A stretch of 8,865 nt of DNA from an uncultured Pseudomonadota bacterium (GTDB taxonomy: Bacteria > Desulfobacterota_B > Binatia > UBA9968). The position numbers were made by a program, and so were the translations under genes. Positions within the stretch are counted from its first letter, which is position 1. Every line of letters begins with the position of its first letter. Shown here piece after piece: positions 1-5,511 of this stretch. The stretch spans positions 1-8,865 of the forward strand of contig CAMLCX010000177.1 in assembly GCA_946478635.1 (NCBI GenBank). The letters are read 5' to 3'. Under the pieces are notes generated by a model that was given only the letters and a program-made list of their open reading frames with translations, had not been told where the DNA came from and made no database searches.

Positions 1-42
1 CTTGGCGGAGACTATACGCCGGATAAAGCACCAACAGCGTGA
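1..42 (+). CDS. Possible 3' tail of an upstream gene (partial)
   Basis: From the first base a frame is open for 13 codons and ends at TGA 40-42, giving a tail that ends DYTPDKAPTA. A second frame is also open here, as far as TAG 53-55, so the choice is uncertain. Support is positional: the strong terminator at 264-292 needs an upstream gene, and the inverted-repeat element at 52-207 could have inserted between that gene's stop and its terminator. The product cannot be recognised from 13 residues. Confidence 0.2.
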   Translation, partial: LGGDYTPDKAPTA

Positions 43-51
43 GACACTACA

Positions 52-207
52 CTAGCAGGTATTGAAAAAACCTTTTCGGAGTCCTTCGACGGGACTCAGG
101 ACGAACGGAGTGGGGTTTGAAATCCTTGAGGATTTTCCGTTCTGCTGAGCTTGTCGAAGCATGAGGCCCTCGAAGCATTCCCAAACCTCTTTTCAGTAGC
201 CTGCTAG
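52..207. mobile_element. 156-bp long-hairpin, MITE-like inverted-repeat element
   Basis: The ends are inverted copies: CTAGCAGG..ATTGAAAAA at 52-68 against the complement of TTTTCAGTAGCCTGCTAG at 190-207. The interior is also folded back. CCTTCGAC...CTCAG...GAACGG near 73-107 pairs imperfectly with CCGTTCTGCTGAGCTTGTCGAAG near 137-159. The centre is a hairpin of AAATCCT (120-126) against AGGATTT (129-135). It carries no coding capacity. The core motif GCTGAGCTTGTCGAAG belongs to a widespread family of intergenic repeats in environmental proteobacteria-like genomes, and the end motif resembles the element at 2124-2252. It is best read as a non-autonomous, degenerate miniature element. No target-site duplication is evident. 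Confidence 0.65.
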
Positions 208-263
208 ACAGTGGCGATCCTGGGCGCAACTGGTGGTAACGACAATCGGTATAGTTTCGCCAT

Positions 264-294
264 AAAAGGGCCGCGACGAAGCGGCCCTTTTTGT
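264..294 (+). terminator. Rho-independent terminator or leader hairpin
   Basis: A perfect 10-bp stem, AAAGGGCCGC (265-274) with GCGGCCCTTT (281-290), has the loop GACGAA and runs into T-rich sequence TTTTTGTTGT. It has full intrinsic-terminator architecture on the plus strand. Only 17 bases separate it from the ATG of the first EamA gene, so it is either the terminator of a gene upstream of the window start or a hairpin in the transporter leader. Confidence 0.8.
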
Positions 295-308
295 TGTCAA
301 CGACGATC

Positions 309-1169
309 ATGGCTGAATACTTTTCCTTTCAATCCGCGCTGCTATTCTCGATTACCCATATATTCGTCCGGCGCGGTTTGGTGAATTCCAATGCCCTCAC
401 CGGCTCGGTGATTTCCCTCGGCACGAGCGTCGTCATCTTCTGGTTGCTGCTGGTCGTTTTTGTTCCGCTTTCCGCCTTGCGCAATCCGGGCATCGGTTAT
501 TTTATTGCGGGCGGCGTTTTTGCGCCCGCCATCGGTCAGACGCTCGGCTATATCGGCATGGAACGGATCGGCGTCGCGCGCGCGGCGTCAATCGTCAATA
601 CTTCGCCGATTTTCTCCTCTATCCTGGCGGTTTTGCTATTGGGCGAACGGTGGGTGTTTCAAAACATCGTCGGCACCTGCCTGGTGATTCTCGGCGTGGT
701 CATTTTGTCCTCCGGCAAGTCCGCAGATCGCAATTGGCGGAAGAAGGATCTCATTTACCCCATCCTTGCCGCTGTGGTTTTCGGGATTTCGACGAATCTG
801 AGAAAAACCGGCTTGACGGTGATCCCGCAGCCCGTGCTCGCCGCCGCGGTTACCCTGGCGGCGGCCTTTGTGGCGCTGTTGATCATCGTCCAATTTCAGG
901 GAGGAATGAAGGCGCTGCAGTTTCATCGCAACAGCAGCCGCTGGTTGTTCGGCGCGGCAGTGGTCAACTCCGGAGCGATCCTGTCTTTTTTTGCCGCGCT
1001 CAATGTCGGCCATATTGTTCGAGTCGAACCGGTGGTCGCATGCAATCCGTTGCTGACCCTGCTTTGGACCAGCATTTTTCTCCGCCAGATCGAAAGTCTG
1101 TCAGGCCGCACTATCTTAGGCGCGCTGGTAACGGTGGCGGGCACGGTCCTGGTCGTGACGGCCAGGTAA
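309..1169 (+). CDS. EamA/DMT-family permease, first of a tandem pair
   Basis: This is a 286-residue inner-membrane protein of the drug/metabolite transporter superfamily. It is almost entirely hydrophobic, with about ten membrane segments arranged as two EamA repeats (roughly residues 5-140 and 150-285). Typical signatures are the G-R/Q-T-L-x-Y-x-G-x-E-R-I-G-V-A-R stretch near residue 77, the S-P-I-F-S-S motif and L-L-G-E-R at the end of the first repeat, then a basic cytoplasmic linker before the second. The family exports or imports small metabolites; the substrate cannot be told. The ATG at 309 is preferred over an upstream TTG at 291, because the latter sits inside the terminator T-tract and the ATG gives the same length and N-terminus (MAxYFSFQ) as the next gene. 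No Shine-Dalgarno sequence is visible before the ATG. The stop lies 9 bases before the second paralog, so the two form an operon. Confidence 0.9.
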   Translation: MAEYFSFQSALLFSITHIFVRRGLVNSNALTGSVISLGTSVVIFWLLLVVFVPLSALRNPGIGYFIAGGVFAPAIGQTLGYIGMERIGVARAASIVNTSPIFSSILAVLLLGERWVFQNIVGTCLVILGVVILSSGKSADRNWRKKDLIYPILAAVVFGISTNLRKTGLTVIPQPVLAAAVTLAAAFVALLIIVQFQGGMKALQFHRNSSRWLFGAAVVNSGAILSFFAALNVGHIVRVEPVVACNPLLTLLWTSIFLRQIESLSGRTILGALVTVAGTVLVVTAR

Positions 1170-1178
1170 AGGCGAACT

Positions 1179-2039
1179 GTGGCGATCTATTTTTCCTTTC
1201 AGGCAGCGCTCTGTTTCTCCATCGCGCATATCTTTATCCGGCGCGGCCTGGTCGAGTCCAACGCCATGACCGGGTCATTCATCTCACTATCGATGAGCGC
1301 GGCGCTGCTCTGGCTGTTGCTGCCCTTCGTCGCGCCGCTTTCGGCTCTATGGACTCCGGCAGCGCTCATTTTCGTCGCCGCCGGCATTTTCGCTCCCGGC
1401 ATCGGCCGGACGTTGAGCTACGTCGGCATCGAGAAAATCGGCGTCGCTCGATCGGTGCCCATCGCCAATTCTTCGCCGATCTTTGCATCGATTTTTGCCG
1501 TCATCTTTCTCGCCGAGGGCTGGGTTCTGCAGAATATCGCGGGAACGCTGCTGGTCATCGGCGGCACGATTGTTTTGTCGATGGCAAAACCGGCCAAGGG
1601 AAAATGGCGCAAGTTCGATGTCATCTACCCTTTCGTCGGCGCCATGGCTTTTGGCGCTTCGGCGATCCTGCGGAAAACCGGCCTGGGTTTTATCGGCATT
1701 CCGGTGATGGCCGCGGCGGTAACGGCCGGTTCTGCGGCGGTATTTTCATTTATCCTGCTACAGATTCGCGGCGGCAAAGTAGCCTTCAAGCTGACCCGCA
1801 CGAGCGCCGCCTGGCTTTTTCCCGCCGGTGTTTTCAACACGGCGGCGATGCTTTCGGTATTTTATGCGCTCAGCCACGGCAAGGTCGTCATCGTCGAGCC
1901 TCTGGTCAGTTCCAATCCTGTGCTCACACTGCTTTTCACGGCTATTTTTCTCCGGGACCTGGAAGCCGTAAACCTGCGCGTGATCGTCGGCGCCCTGCTG
2001 ACCGTGACCGGAACGATCCTGGTCGTGACCGTAAAGTAG
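1179..2039 (+). CDS. EamA/DMT-family permease, second of a tandem pair
   Basis: This 286-residue multi-pass inner-membrane protein has two EamA repeats and collinear length and motifs with the gene before it: MAIYFSFQAALCFS at the start, IGRTLSYVGIEKIGVAR near residue 75, and SNPVLTLLFTAIFLR near the end. By eye about 60% of the first 60 residues match the preceding protein, so the pair arose by an old tandem duplication. It starts with GTG at 1179; AAAGG (1168-1172), overlapping the previous stop, sits at a usable Shine-Dalgarno distance. Both genes are intact, and their divergence suggests distinct substrates, or a heterodimer as known for some small paired DMT proteins, although each here is already a full ten-segment protein. 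The substrate is unknown. Confidence 0.9.
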   Translation: MAIYFSFQAALCFSIAHIFIRRGLVESNAMTGSFISLSMSAALLWLLLPFVAPLSALWTPAALIFVAAGIFAPGIGRTLSYVGIEKIGVARSVPIANSSPIFASIFAVIFLAEGWVLQNIAGTLLVIGGTIVLSMAKPAKGKWRKFDVIYPFVGAMAFGASAILRKTGLGFIGIPVMAAAVTAGSAAVFSFILLQIRGGKVAFKLTRTSAAWLFPAGVFNTAAMLSVFYALSHGKVVIVEPLVSSNPVLTLLFTAIFLRDLEAVNLRVIVGALLTVTGTILVVTVK

Positions 2040-2055
2040 GCATTCAAAAGCCCTT

Positions 2056-2084
2056 ACTCAGAAAATCATTACGGACTTCTGAGT
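2056..2084 (+). terminator. Candidate hairpin downstream of the EamA pair
   Basis: ACTCAGAA (2056-2063) and TTCTGAGT (2077-2084) form a perfect 8-bp stem with a 13-base loop, 17 bases after the second transporter stop. No T-tract follows, so it may only be a transcript-end stabilising stem or a processing site. Confidence 0.35.
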
Positions 2085-2097
2085 CATGACATTAGAA

Positions 2098-2118
2098 TAG
2101 CAGTTTACTGAAAAACCC
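2098..2118 (+). repeat. Solo end of an inverted-repeat element
   Basis: TAGCAG..TACTGAAAAACCC resembles the left end of the element at 52-72 (TAGCAGG.ATTGAAAAAACC). It has no matching partner nearby and stops just short of the complete element at 2124. It looks like a remnant of an earlier insertion at the same spot. Confidence 0.35.
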
Positions 2119-2123
2119 GGATT

Positions 2124-2252
2124 GCAGGCTGCTCAAAAAGATCTCAGAGGCGAGGCGCGCGAAAAATAGACGAGCGGAGGCGTACATCGGCGGTACGTTG
2201 ACGCGAGGCGATTGAGCGCAACGAAGCATATGAGTCTTTTTCAGCAGCCTGC
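2124..2252. mobile_element. 129-bp MITE-like element with about 22-bp terminal inverted repeats
   Basis: The left end GCAGGCTGCTCAAAAAGATC (continuing TCA to 2146) and the complement of the right end (2231-2252) agree except for one substitution and one single-base gap. An inner hairpin, CGTAC (2181-2185) with GTACG (2193-2197), marks the centre. No protein is encoded. This layout (GCAGGCTGCTGAAAAA ends, a CGAGCG..GGCGTAC core, ATTGAGCGCAACG before the right end) is a recurrent intergenic element in deltaproteobacteria-like and related metagenomes. It is non-autonomous; the transposase that might move it is not in the window. Its right end lies 64 bases before the bicupin start codon, so it forms part of that gene's upstream region. 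Confidence 0.8.
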
Positions 2253-2254
2253 GC

Positions 2255-2282
2255 TTGTTTCAGTTTGCCGGGATGATATGAA
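2255..2282 (+). promoter_or_regulatory. Weak candidate promoter for the bicupin gene
   Basis: TTGTTT (2255-2260) and TATGAA (2277-2282), with a 16-base spacer, each match four of six sigma-70 consensus positions. The site sits between the end of the inverted-repeat element (2252) and the ATG at 2316. Confidence 0.25.
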
Positions 2283-2315
2283 TTCAGCAGCGAAATTGAC
2301 GGAGGAACAGCGACA

Positions 2316-3452
2316 ATGTCCAAAGCCATGCTAGGCGAACGAAGAATGTGGAGCAAGTATTACACCTATGATGAGTGGATGGAGGCCCAGGGAATTCCCG
2401 TCTACCGCGGCTATTACATCGAGGACTTGCGCACATTACAGCTTGGCTGGTGGGATGCGCGCGAGTGCAACTCCGCGTTCATCCAACTCGTCGGTCAGGA
2501 AGGCGTCACTTCGGCGCGCGTGACGGAGATTCCTCCGGGCAAGACTCTGCCGCCGATCAAATTTGCTCTCGACGAGATCGTCTATGTCGTCGAAGGGCGC
2601 GGGCTCACAACCATCTGGTCCGGCGCGAAACGACCCAAGAAAACTTTCGAATGGCAAAAGCACAGCATGTTTCTCCTGCCGCATAACTACACGCACCAGT
2701 TTACCAACATGCAGGGCGACAAGCCGGTGCGGCTGCTGCATTACAACTACATGCCGCTCACGCTCTCCGGTGTGCGCGATGTGAATTTTGTCTTCGGCAA
2801 TGCCTACGAAGGAGCGGATATCCATAATGAGATGGATTTCTACTCCGAGGCGAAGATGGTTTCGCAGAACAATCTCGATGAGTCGTGGGGGCGGCGCGCC
2901 TACTGGTACGGCAATTTCTTCCCCGACATGCGCGCCTGGGACAAGCTCGATAGCAACGCCCGCCGCGGCGCCGGGGGCCGGAGCGTTTACATCCAGTTTC
3001 CTGATTCGGAGATGTCCTGCCACATGTCGGTCTTCGACGCGCGCTTGTACAAGAAAGCGCACCGGCACGGCCCGGGGCGCGTCATCGTGATCCCCGTCGG
3101 CGAGGGTTATTCGATCATGTGGGAGGAAGGTAAAGATAAAGTCGTCGTGCCGTGGCACGAGGCGAGCTGTTTCGTGCCGCCGAACAAATGGTTCCATCAG
3201 CACTTTAACGCCGGCGGCGACCCGGCGCGTTATCTCGCGCTCCATCCGCCGATGCAGTTCCACGGCCATGCCGAGAAGGTTGAAGACCGCGCCAAGGATC
3301 AGATCGAGTACGTCAACGAAGATGAATGGGTGCGCGAAAAATTCGAAGGCGAGCTCGCCAAAAAAGGTTTGACGTCATTGATGCCGTCCGAAGCGTACAC
3401 GGATCCGAGTTTTGAGTGGAACTGGTCGCCGTTTATCAAGAGCGCGAAGTGA
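2316..3452 (+). CDS. Bicupin-domain protein, metal-binding cupin in the second half
   Basis: This 378-residue, probably cytoplasmic protein has two cupin barrels. Cupin 1 spans about residues 63-147: V-T-x-I-P-P-G-K near 69-76, L-D-E-I-V-Y-V-V-E-G-R-G at 85-96 and P-H-N-Y-T-H-Q-F at 122-129. It lacks the canonical HxH of motif 1. Cupin 2 spans about 235-312 and keeps likely metal ligands: H249-R-H251 and H294 in W-F-H-Q-H-F. The second domain is therefore the likely active or metal site, and the first is structural or differently liganded. Length and two-domain layout recall gentisate-dioxygenase-like bicupins, and close relatives tend to be labelled generically as cupin proteins. The reaction is not known. 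The start is well supported by GGAGG (2301-2305), 10 bases before the ATG. The last 49 codons are duplicated at 4157-4307. Its 3' end converges on the minus-strand gene 26 bases away. Confidence 0.88.
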   Translation: MSKAMLGERRMWSKYYTYDEWMEAQGIPVYRGYYIEDLRTLQLGWWDARECNSAFIQLVGQEGVTSARVTEIPPGKTLPPIKFALDEIVYVVEGRGLTTIWSGAKRPKKTFEWQKHSMFLLPHNYTHQFTNMQGDKPVRLLHYNYMPLTLSGVRDVNFVFGNAYEGADIHNEMDFYSEAKMVSQNNLDESWGRRAYWYGNFFPDMRAWDKLDSNARRGAGGRSVYIQFPDSEMSCHMSVFDARLYKKAHRHGPGRVIVIPVGEGYSIMWEEGKDKVVVPWHEASCFVPPNKWFHQHFNAGGDPARYLALHPPMQFHGHAEKVEDRAKDQIEYVNEDEWVREKFEGELAKKGLTSLMPSEAYTDPSFEWNWSPFIKSAK

Positions 3453-3455
3453 GGC
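3302..3455 (+). repeat. Direct repeat, copy 1 (3' end of the bicupin gene)
   Basis: The 154 bases ending three bases past the bicupin stop recur at 4157-4310 in the same orientation with about nine differences (roughly 94% identity). The copies are 855 bases apart and enclose the minus-strand secreted-protein gene, so recombination between them could delete that gene. Confidence 0.95.
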
Positions 3456-3477
3456 GGCGAGAAGCCTTTAAGCTATG

Positions 3478-3930
3478 CTACTCTCCGCCCTTTCCGTCGT
3501 CCTGACCCTGCTCCCGGCCGCGTTTTGTGTCCTCGTCGTAACGCTCGCGGCTCGCCTCCCTTAGGGCTTCCTCGTAACCTCGGGAGTATCCTTCGGAGTA
3601 TCCGCGTTCATACGCCGTTCCGACGCTCGGAGGAGGTGGTACAGAATACTGATTATTATAGTAGGGGTAAGGCGGCGGATACGCGTAAGCCGGGTAGGCG
3701 TAGCTCGGCATGTAGTAAGAACCGTAGTAGCCCGGCGGTAAAAATAAGGACGGTGGAAACAACGCCCTATTAACAAAGAACGAAGCCGGCCCGCGCCCAA
3801 AATGGCCGCCGACTATCGCGCCGGGGAAGAAGGGCCGAACAACGACACCGCCACCCCGCGGTCCCCAAGCGAAAGATGAGCTGGGAATCGCGATTATAGC
3901 AATCAGTGCAGTGATTCCGATAGCCTTCAT
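3478..3930 (-). CDS. Small secreted Gly/Pro/Tyr-rich protein
   Basis: This is a 150-residue exported protein of unknown role. The N-terminus is a clear signal peptide: K2, a hydrophobic core at residues 4-15, and a likely cut after S-S-S-F-A21. The mature part has a Gly-rich segment (22-48), then a Pro/Tyr-rich segment (about 60-100) with YAYPAYAYPPPYPYY. A charged C-terminal tail follows, with the short repeats ERGYSEGYSRGYEEA (108-122) and many Glu, Arg and Asp. Such proteins are usually periplasmic or surface-associated and resemble signal-peptide plus YXXG-tail proteins often called hypothetical. The start is supported by a strong Shine-Dalgarno sequence on the minus strand (GGAGG, complement of 3936-3940), five bases before the ATG. 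It stands alone, converging with the bicupin gene and lying between the two direct repeats. Confidence 0.75.
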   Translation of the reverse strand: MKAIGITALIAIIAIPSSSFAWGPRGGGVVVRPFFPGAIVGGHFGRGPASFFVNRALFPPSLFLPPGYYGSYYMPSYAYPAYAYPPPYPYYNNQYSVPPPPSVGTAYERGYSEGYSRGYEEALREASRERYDEDTKRGREQGQDDGKGGE

Positions 3931-4156
3931 AGCGTCCTCCCTCTCCCGAAATTGGCTGTTTATTGTTCACCACATCTTTTGGCCGAAGACAAGAGACTGG
4001 AACGGCTTTGAACGAAGGCGGGAGGCACCCAAGGGTCGGACCGCGCTACGTCTCAGCAGGTTTAGCATTTTTCCCTTTTGAGTTAGAGCATCATTTTCAC
4101 CAGCTTGTTAGTCGACTGCCAGCGATTAACTCTTCGTGTAACCAGGAAGGAATAGC

Positions 4157-4307
4157 GATCGAATACGTCAACGAAGACAAATGGGTGCGCGAAAAATTCG
4201 AAGGCGAGCTGGCCAAGAAAGGTTTGACGTCATTGATGCCGTCCGAAGCGTACACGGATCCGAGCTTTGAATGGAACTGGTCGCCGTTTATCAAGAGCGC
4301 GAAGTAG
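4157..4307 (+). pseudogene. Isolated 3' fragment of a bicupin gene
   Basis: The fragment matches bicupin residues 330-378 through the stop; only the C-terminal tail is present and neither cupin barrel. Of nine differences from the intact gene, six are synonymous, one changes Glu to Lys (the D-E-W to D-K-W position), and two lie in the stop codon (TGA against TAG). That pattern means most divergence accumulated while the sequence was still under protein-level selection. The source was therefore probably a once-complete paralog or homologous allele whose 5' part was lost, rather than a recent copy of the neighbour. A frame runs into it from about 3963, but the upstream 60 residues have no similarity to bicupin and there is no ribosome binding site, so I do not call a functional gene. 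Confidence 0.85.
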
Positions 4308-4310
4308 GGC
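4157..4310 (+). repeat. Direct repeat, copy 2 (partner of 3302-3455)
   Basis: This is the second copy of the 154-base repeat, in the same orientation. Similarity begins abruptly at GATCGA and ends at the GGC after the stop. Flanking bases on both sides are unrelated, so the junctions are sharp. Confidence 0.95.
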
Positions 4311-4500
4311 TGTTGCTGAAATACACGGTTACAAAGCTCCTGGACTCGGCAAAATAAAACAGAAGGCCTGGCGCTGAGCGGTTATGTGAACACTTCGATT
4401 TTCTCGAGCGTAATCGAAATCAATTTAGAACCAGATACAAGAGCCCGCTCGATGTCAGCCCATTCATGAGCCAGCACCTCGTAAAGAGCAGGTCTTGGCG
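4311..4500. other. No convincing gene; short minus-strand open frame
   Basis: No complete gene is visible. On the minus strand, a frame open from 4531 down to the TAA at 4382-4384 reads ...ALYEVLAHEWADIERALVSG... and ends IEVFT. It looks protein-like but has no ATG and no ribosome binding site. It could be a gene remnant overlapping antisense to the toxin-like remnant at 4501-4593, or chance. I cannot name a family. Confidence 0.3.
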
Positions 4501-4593
4501 TACTGTCTATCGGATCGCTTGGATGCGATCGTCATTTTGGAAGTCTTTAGAAAAGCGAGCAGAGGAATGCCCAAAGCGATTATCGAGGCGTGA
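4501..4593 (+). pseudogene. Remnant resembling the C-terminus of a Gp49/HigB-like toxin
   Basis: One plus-strand frame reads SDRLDAIVILEVFRKASRGM, then PKAIIEA and TGA at 4591-4593. This fits the C-terminal signature of phage Gp49-like/HigB toxins of the RelE/ParE superfamily (xAIVxLxxFxKKTxxTPxxxIExA). Only about 30 residues are recognisable. The upstream part is not toxin-like, has no start codon back to the TAG near 4426, and the RelE-fold core is missing. The stop falls inside the dispersed repeat that begins at 4590, so the family's usual downstream Arg-rich helix has been cut off. The call rests on a short motif recalled from family knowledge. Confidence 0.4.
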
Positions 4594-4643
4594 AGCTTGA
4601 ACACACGACAGCCTGCGAACGTCCGATGTGTCAGGGCAAGACC
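4590..4643 (+). repeat. Dispersed about 54-bp repeat, copy A
   Basis: GTGAAG.TTGAAC.CACGACAG.CTG.GAACGTC.GA...GTGT recurs at 6558-6612 with about 80% identity and one single-base gap. It truncates the toxin-like remnant before it. The repeat has no coding capacity and its role is unknown. Confidence 0.7.
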
Positions 4644-4680
4644 TGAGCCTCACCCCGCTGTTTAATTTCGGACGCACAGA

Positions 4681-4707
4681 AAAAAGGGGAGGTTACGTCC
4701 CTCCCCC
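4681..4707 (-). terminator. Rho-independent terminator of the collagen-like gene
   Basis: Read on the minus strand, GGGGAGG (complement of 4701-4707) pairs with CCTCCCC (complement of 4687-4693) across a 7-base loop and is followed by TTTTTT (complement of 4681-4686). It lies 34 bases beyond the stop at 4742 and fits that gene exactly. The plus-strand reading lacks a T-tract. Confidence 0.85.
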
Positions 4708-4741
4708 TTAATCGCTTAAACCAGATAAGCTAACTCAAGCC

Positions 4742-5059
4742 CTATCTGTTTTTTCGTCCATCTGCTCCGGTCGCTCCGGTCGCTCCAGTCGCGCCTGCCG
4801 CTCCGGTTGCACCGGCTGCTCCGGCTGCTCCAGTCGCACCGGGCGCTCCTTCTTGGCCAGGCTTGGCTTTTTCTCCCTCAGCCCCGGTCGCTCCAGTCGC
4901 ACCGGACACGCCTTCTTGTCCGGCTGGTCCTGCTGGCCCCGCCGGTCCGGCTGGCGCCGGCGCCGGCGGCGCTGCTGGCGGAAGCGGATTCTGCTGGCAG
5001 CCGGCAAGAGCCCCAACGAAGAGGGCTACGCCCGACCACAAAACAAGTTTCTTTCCCAT
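4742..5059 (-). CDS. Collagen-like (GXY-repeat) lipoprotein
   Basis: This 105-residue lipoprotein has a signal peptide (KK at 3-4, hydrophobic core 5-17) ending in the lipobox L-A-G-C21, so Cys21 should be lipidated and the protein anchored in a membrane of the envelope. A short Pro/Ala linker (22-37) precedes about 22 collagen-type triplets (38-103), mainly GPA, GAT and GAA. One triplet lacks Gly (A-K-P at 65-67). The chain ends three to five residues later, with no globular C-terminal domain. Bacterial collagen-like segments can form triple helices; here the repeat may act as a stalk or spacer. The start is strongly supported by GGAGGTGA on the minus strand (complement of 5066-5073), six bases before the ATG. 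It is monocistronic with its own terminator. The 9-base DNA repeats could change in number by slippage. Confidence 0.85.
   Translation of the reverse strand: MGKKLVLWSGVALFVGALAGCQQNPLPPAAPPAPAPAGPAGPAGPAGQEGVSGATGATGAEGEKAKPGQEGAPGATGAAGAAGATGAAGATGATGATGADGRKNR
4759..4950. repeat. Imperfect 9-base tandem repeats encoding collagen triplets
   Basis: On the plus strand, GGTCGCTCC, GGCTGCTCC and close variants recur in phase. They encode GAT/GAA/GPA triplets on the other strand. The run is interrupted near 4855-4880, where the GEKAKPGQE segment lies. Confidence 0.75.
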
Positions 5060-5449
5060 GATAATTCACCTCCCTTCCCACAACTAAATTGGTATCTCGG
5101 TCTCCGATTAGGTTGGGCGTGATCATGCTCCGCCCGGGGTGGAATTGCAGTCCAATACTGAACGGTTTTCGAAAGAAATGTCGCGCAGCCCTAAATCGGC
5201 GCGGCGCAATCGATCCCAGGCCCCGAAATCTCCATATTAACGCGCTGATACGGAGGCAACCGCGACCAGGAATTAGACAAGTGGATGGAAAGTTAAGGTT
5301 CTGTGGTCGTGAGTCATCCGCTCGATTGTTCATGCATCCAGGTAGACCCCGGGCGCGGCCAGGGTAAAGATTCAATTCCGAGTGCGCGGGCGAGCACGAT
5401 GCGCCTCCCATTCGCATCGATTCGCATTCATTCTGTCTGACTTCGGAGT
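5060..5449. other. 390-bp intergenic stretch without a recognisable gene
   Basis: It holds the ribosome binding site and presumably the promoter of the minus-strand collagen-like gene at its left end, and the lead-in to the toxin-antitoxin promoter at its right end. ATTCGCAT occurs twice, at 5410-5417 and 5420-5427. A long minus-strand open frame crosses the region, but its composition is not protein-like and it runs over the lipoprotein gene in another frame. I see no RNA gene. Confidence 0.5.
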
Positions 5450-5477
5450 TTGACAAACAATTTCTAATATATATAAG
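5450..5477 (+). promoter_or_regulatory. Near-consensus sigma-70 promoter of the PIN toxin-antitoxin operon
   Basis: TTGACA (5450-5455) is a perfect -35 box. TATAAG (5472-5477) is a five-of-six -10 box with a 16-base spacer. An inverted repeat spans it, AACAATTT (5456-5463) with AAATTGTT (5490-5497). AAGGTAAAC occurs twice, at 5475-5483 and 5503-5511, the second ending at the start codon. Both repeat pairs are plausible operators for autoregulation by the antitoxin, which is typical of such operons but not shown here. Confidence 0.75.
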
Positions 5478-5511
5478 GTAAACCAAGTTAAATTGTTATA
5501 AGAAGGTAAAC

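Noticed and set aside
52..207. Structured RNA gene or riboswitch
   Set aside because: The symmetry extends to matched ends shared with another element, and the interior is a known type of intergenic repeat, so a mobile inverted-repeat element explains it better.
47..310. Minus-strand 87-codon open frame
   Set aside because: It lies across the inverted-repeat element and the terminator, both non-coding structures, with no ribosome binding site.
650..2089. Plus-strand open frame of 479 codons across both EamA genes
   Set aside because: It is an out-of-frame shadow, rich in Arg, Gly and His with no membrane or domain pattern, while both EamA frames are clearly real.
2436..3269. Minus-strand open frame of 277 codons opposite the bicupin gene
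   Set aside because: It is the antisense of a GC-rich coding region; the plus-strand frame has cupin motifs and a ribosome binding site.
3963..4307. 114-codon plus-strand open frame ending in the bicupin tail
   Set aside because: The first 60 or so residues have no likeness to a known protein and there is no ribosome binding site; only the duplicated tail is meaningful, so it is annotated as a pseudogene fragment.
4742..5059. CRISPR-like array suggested by short repeats
   Set aside because: The repeats are 9 bases, contiguous and in frame with collagen triplets; there are no spacers.
4878..5486. Minus-strand open frame of 202 codons
   Set aside because: It overlaps the collagen-like lipoprotein in a different frame and has no domain-like composition; the lipoprotein has the signal peptide, ribosome binding site and terminator.
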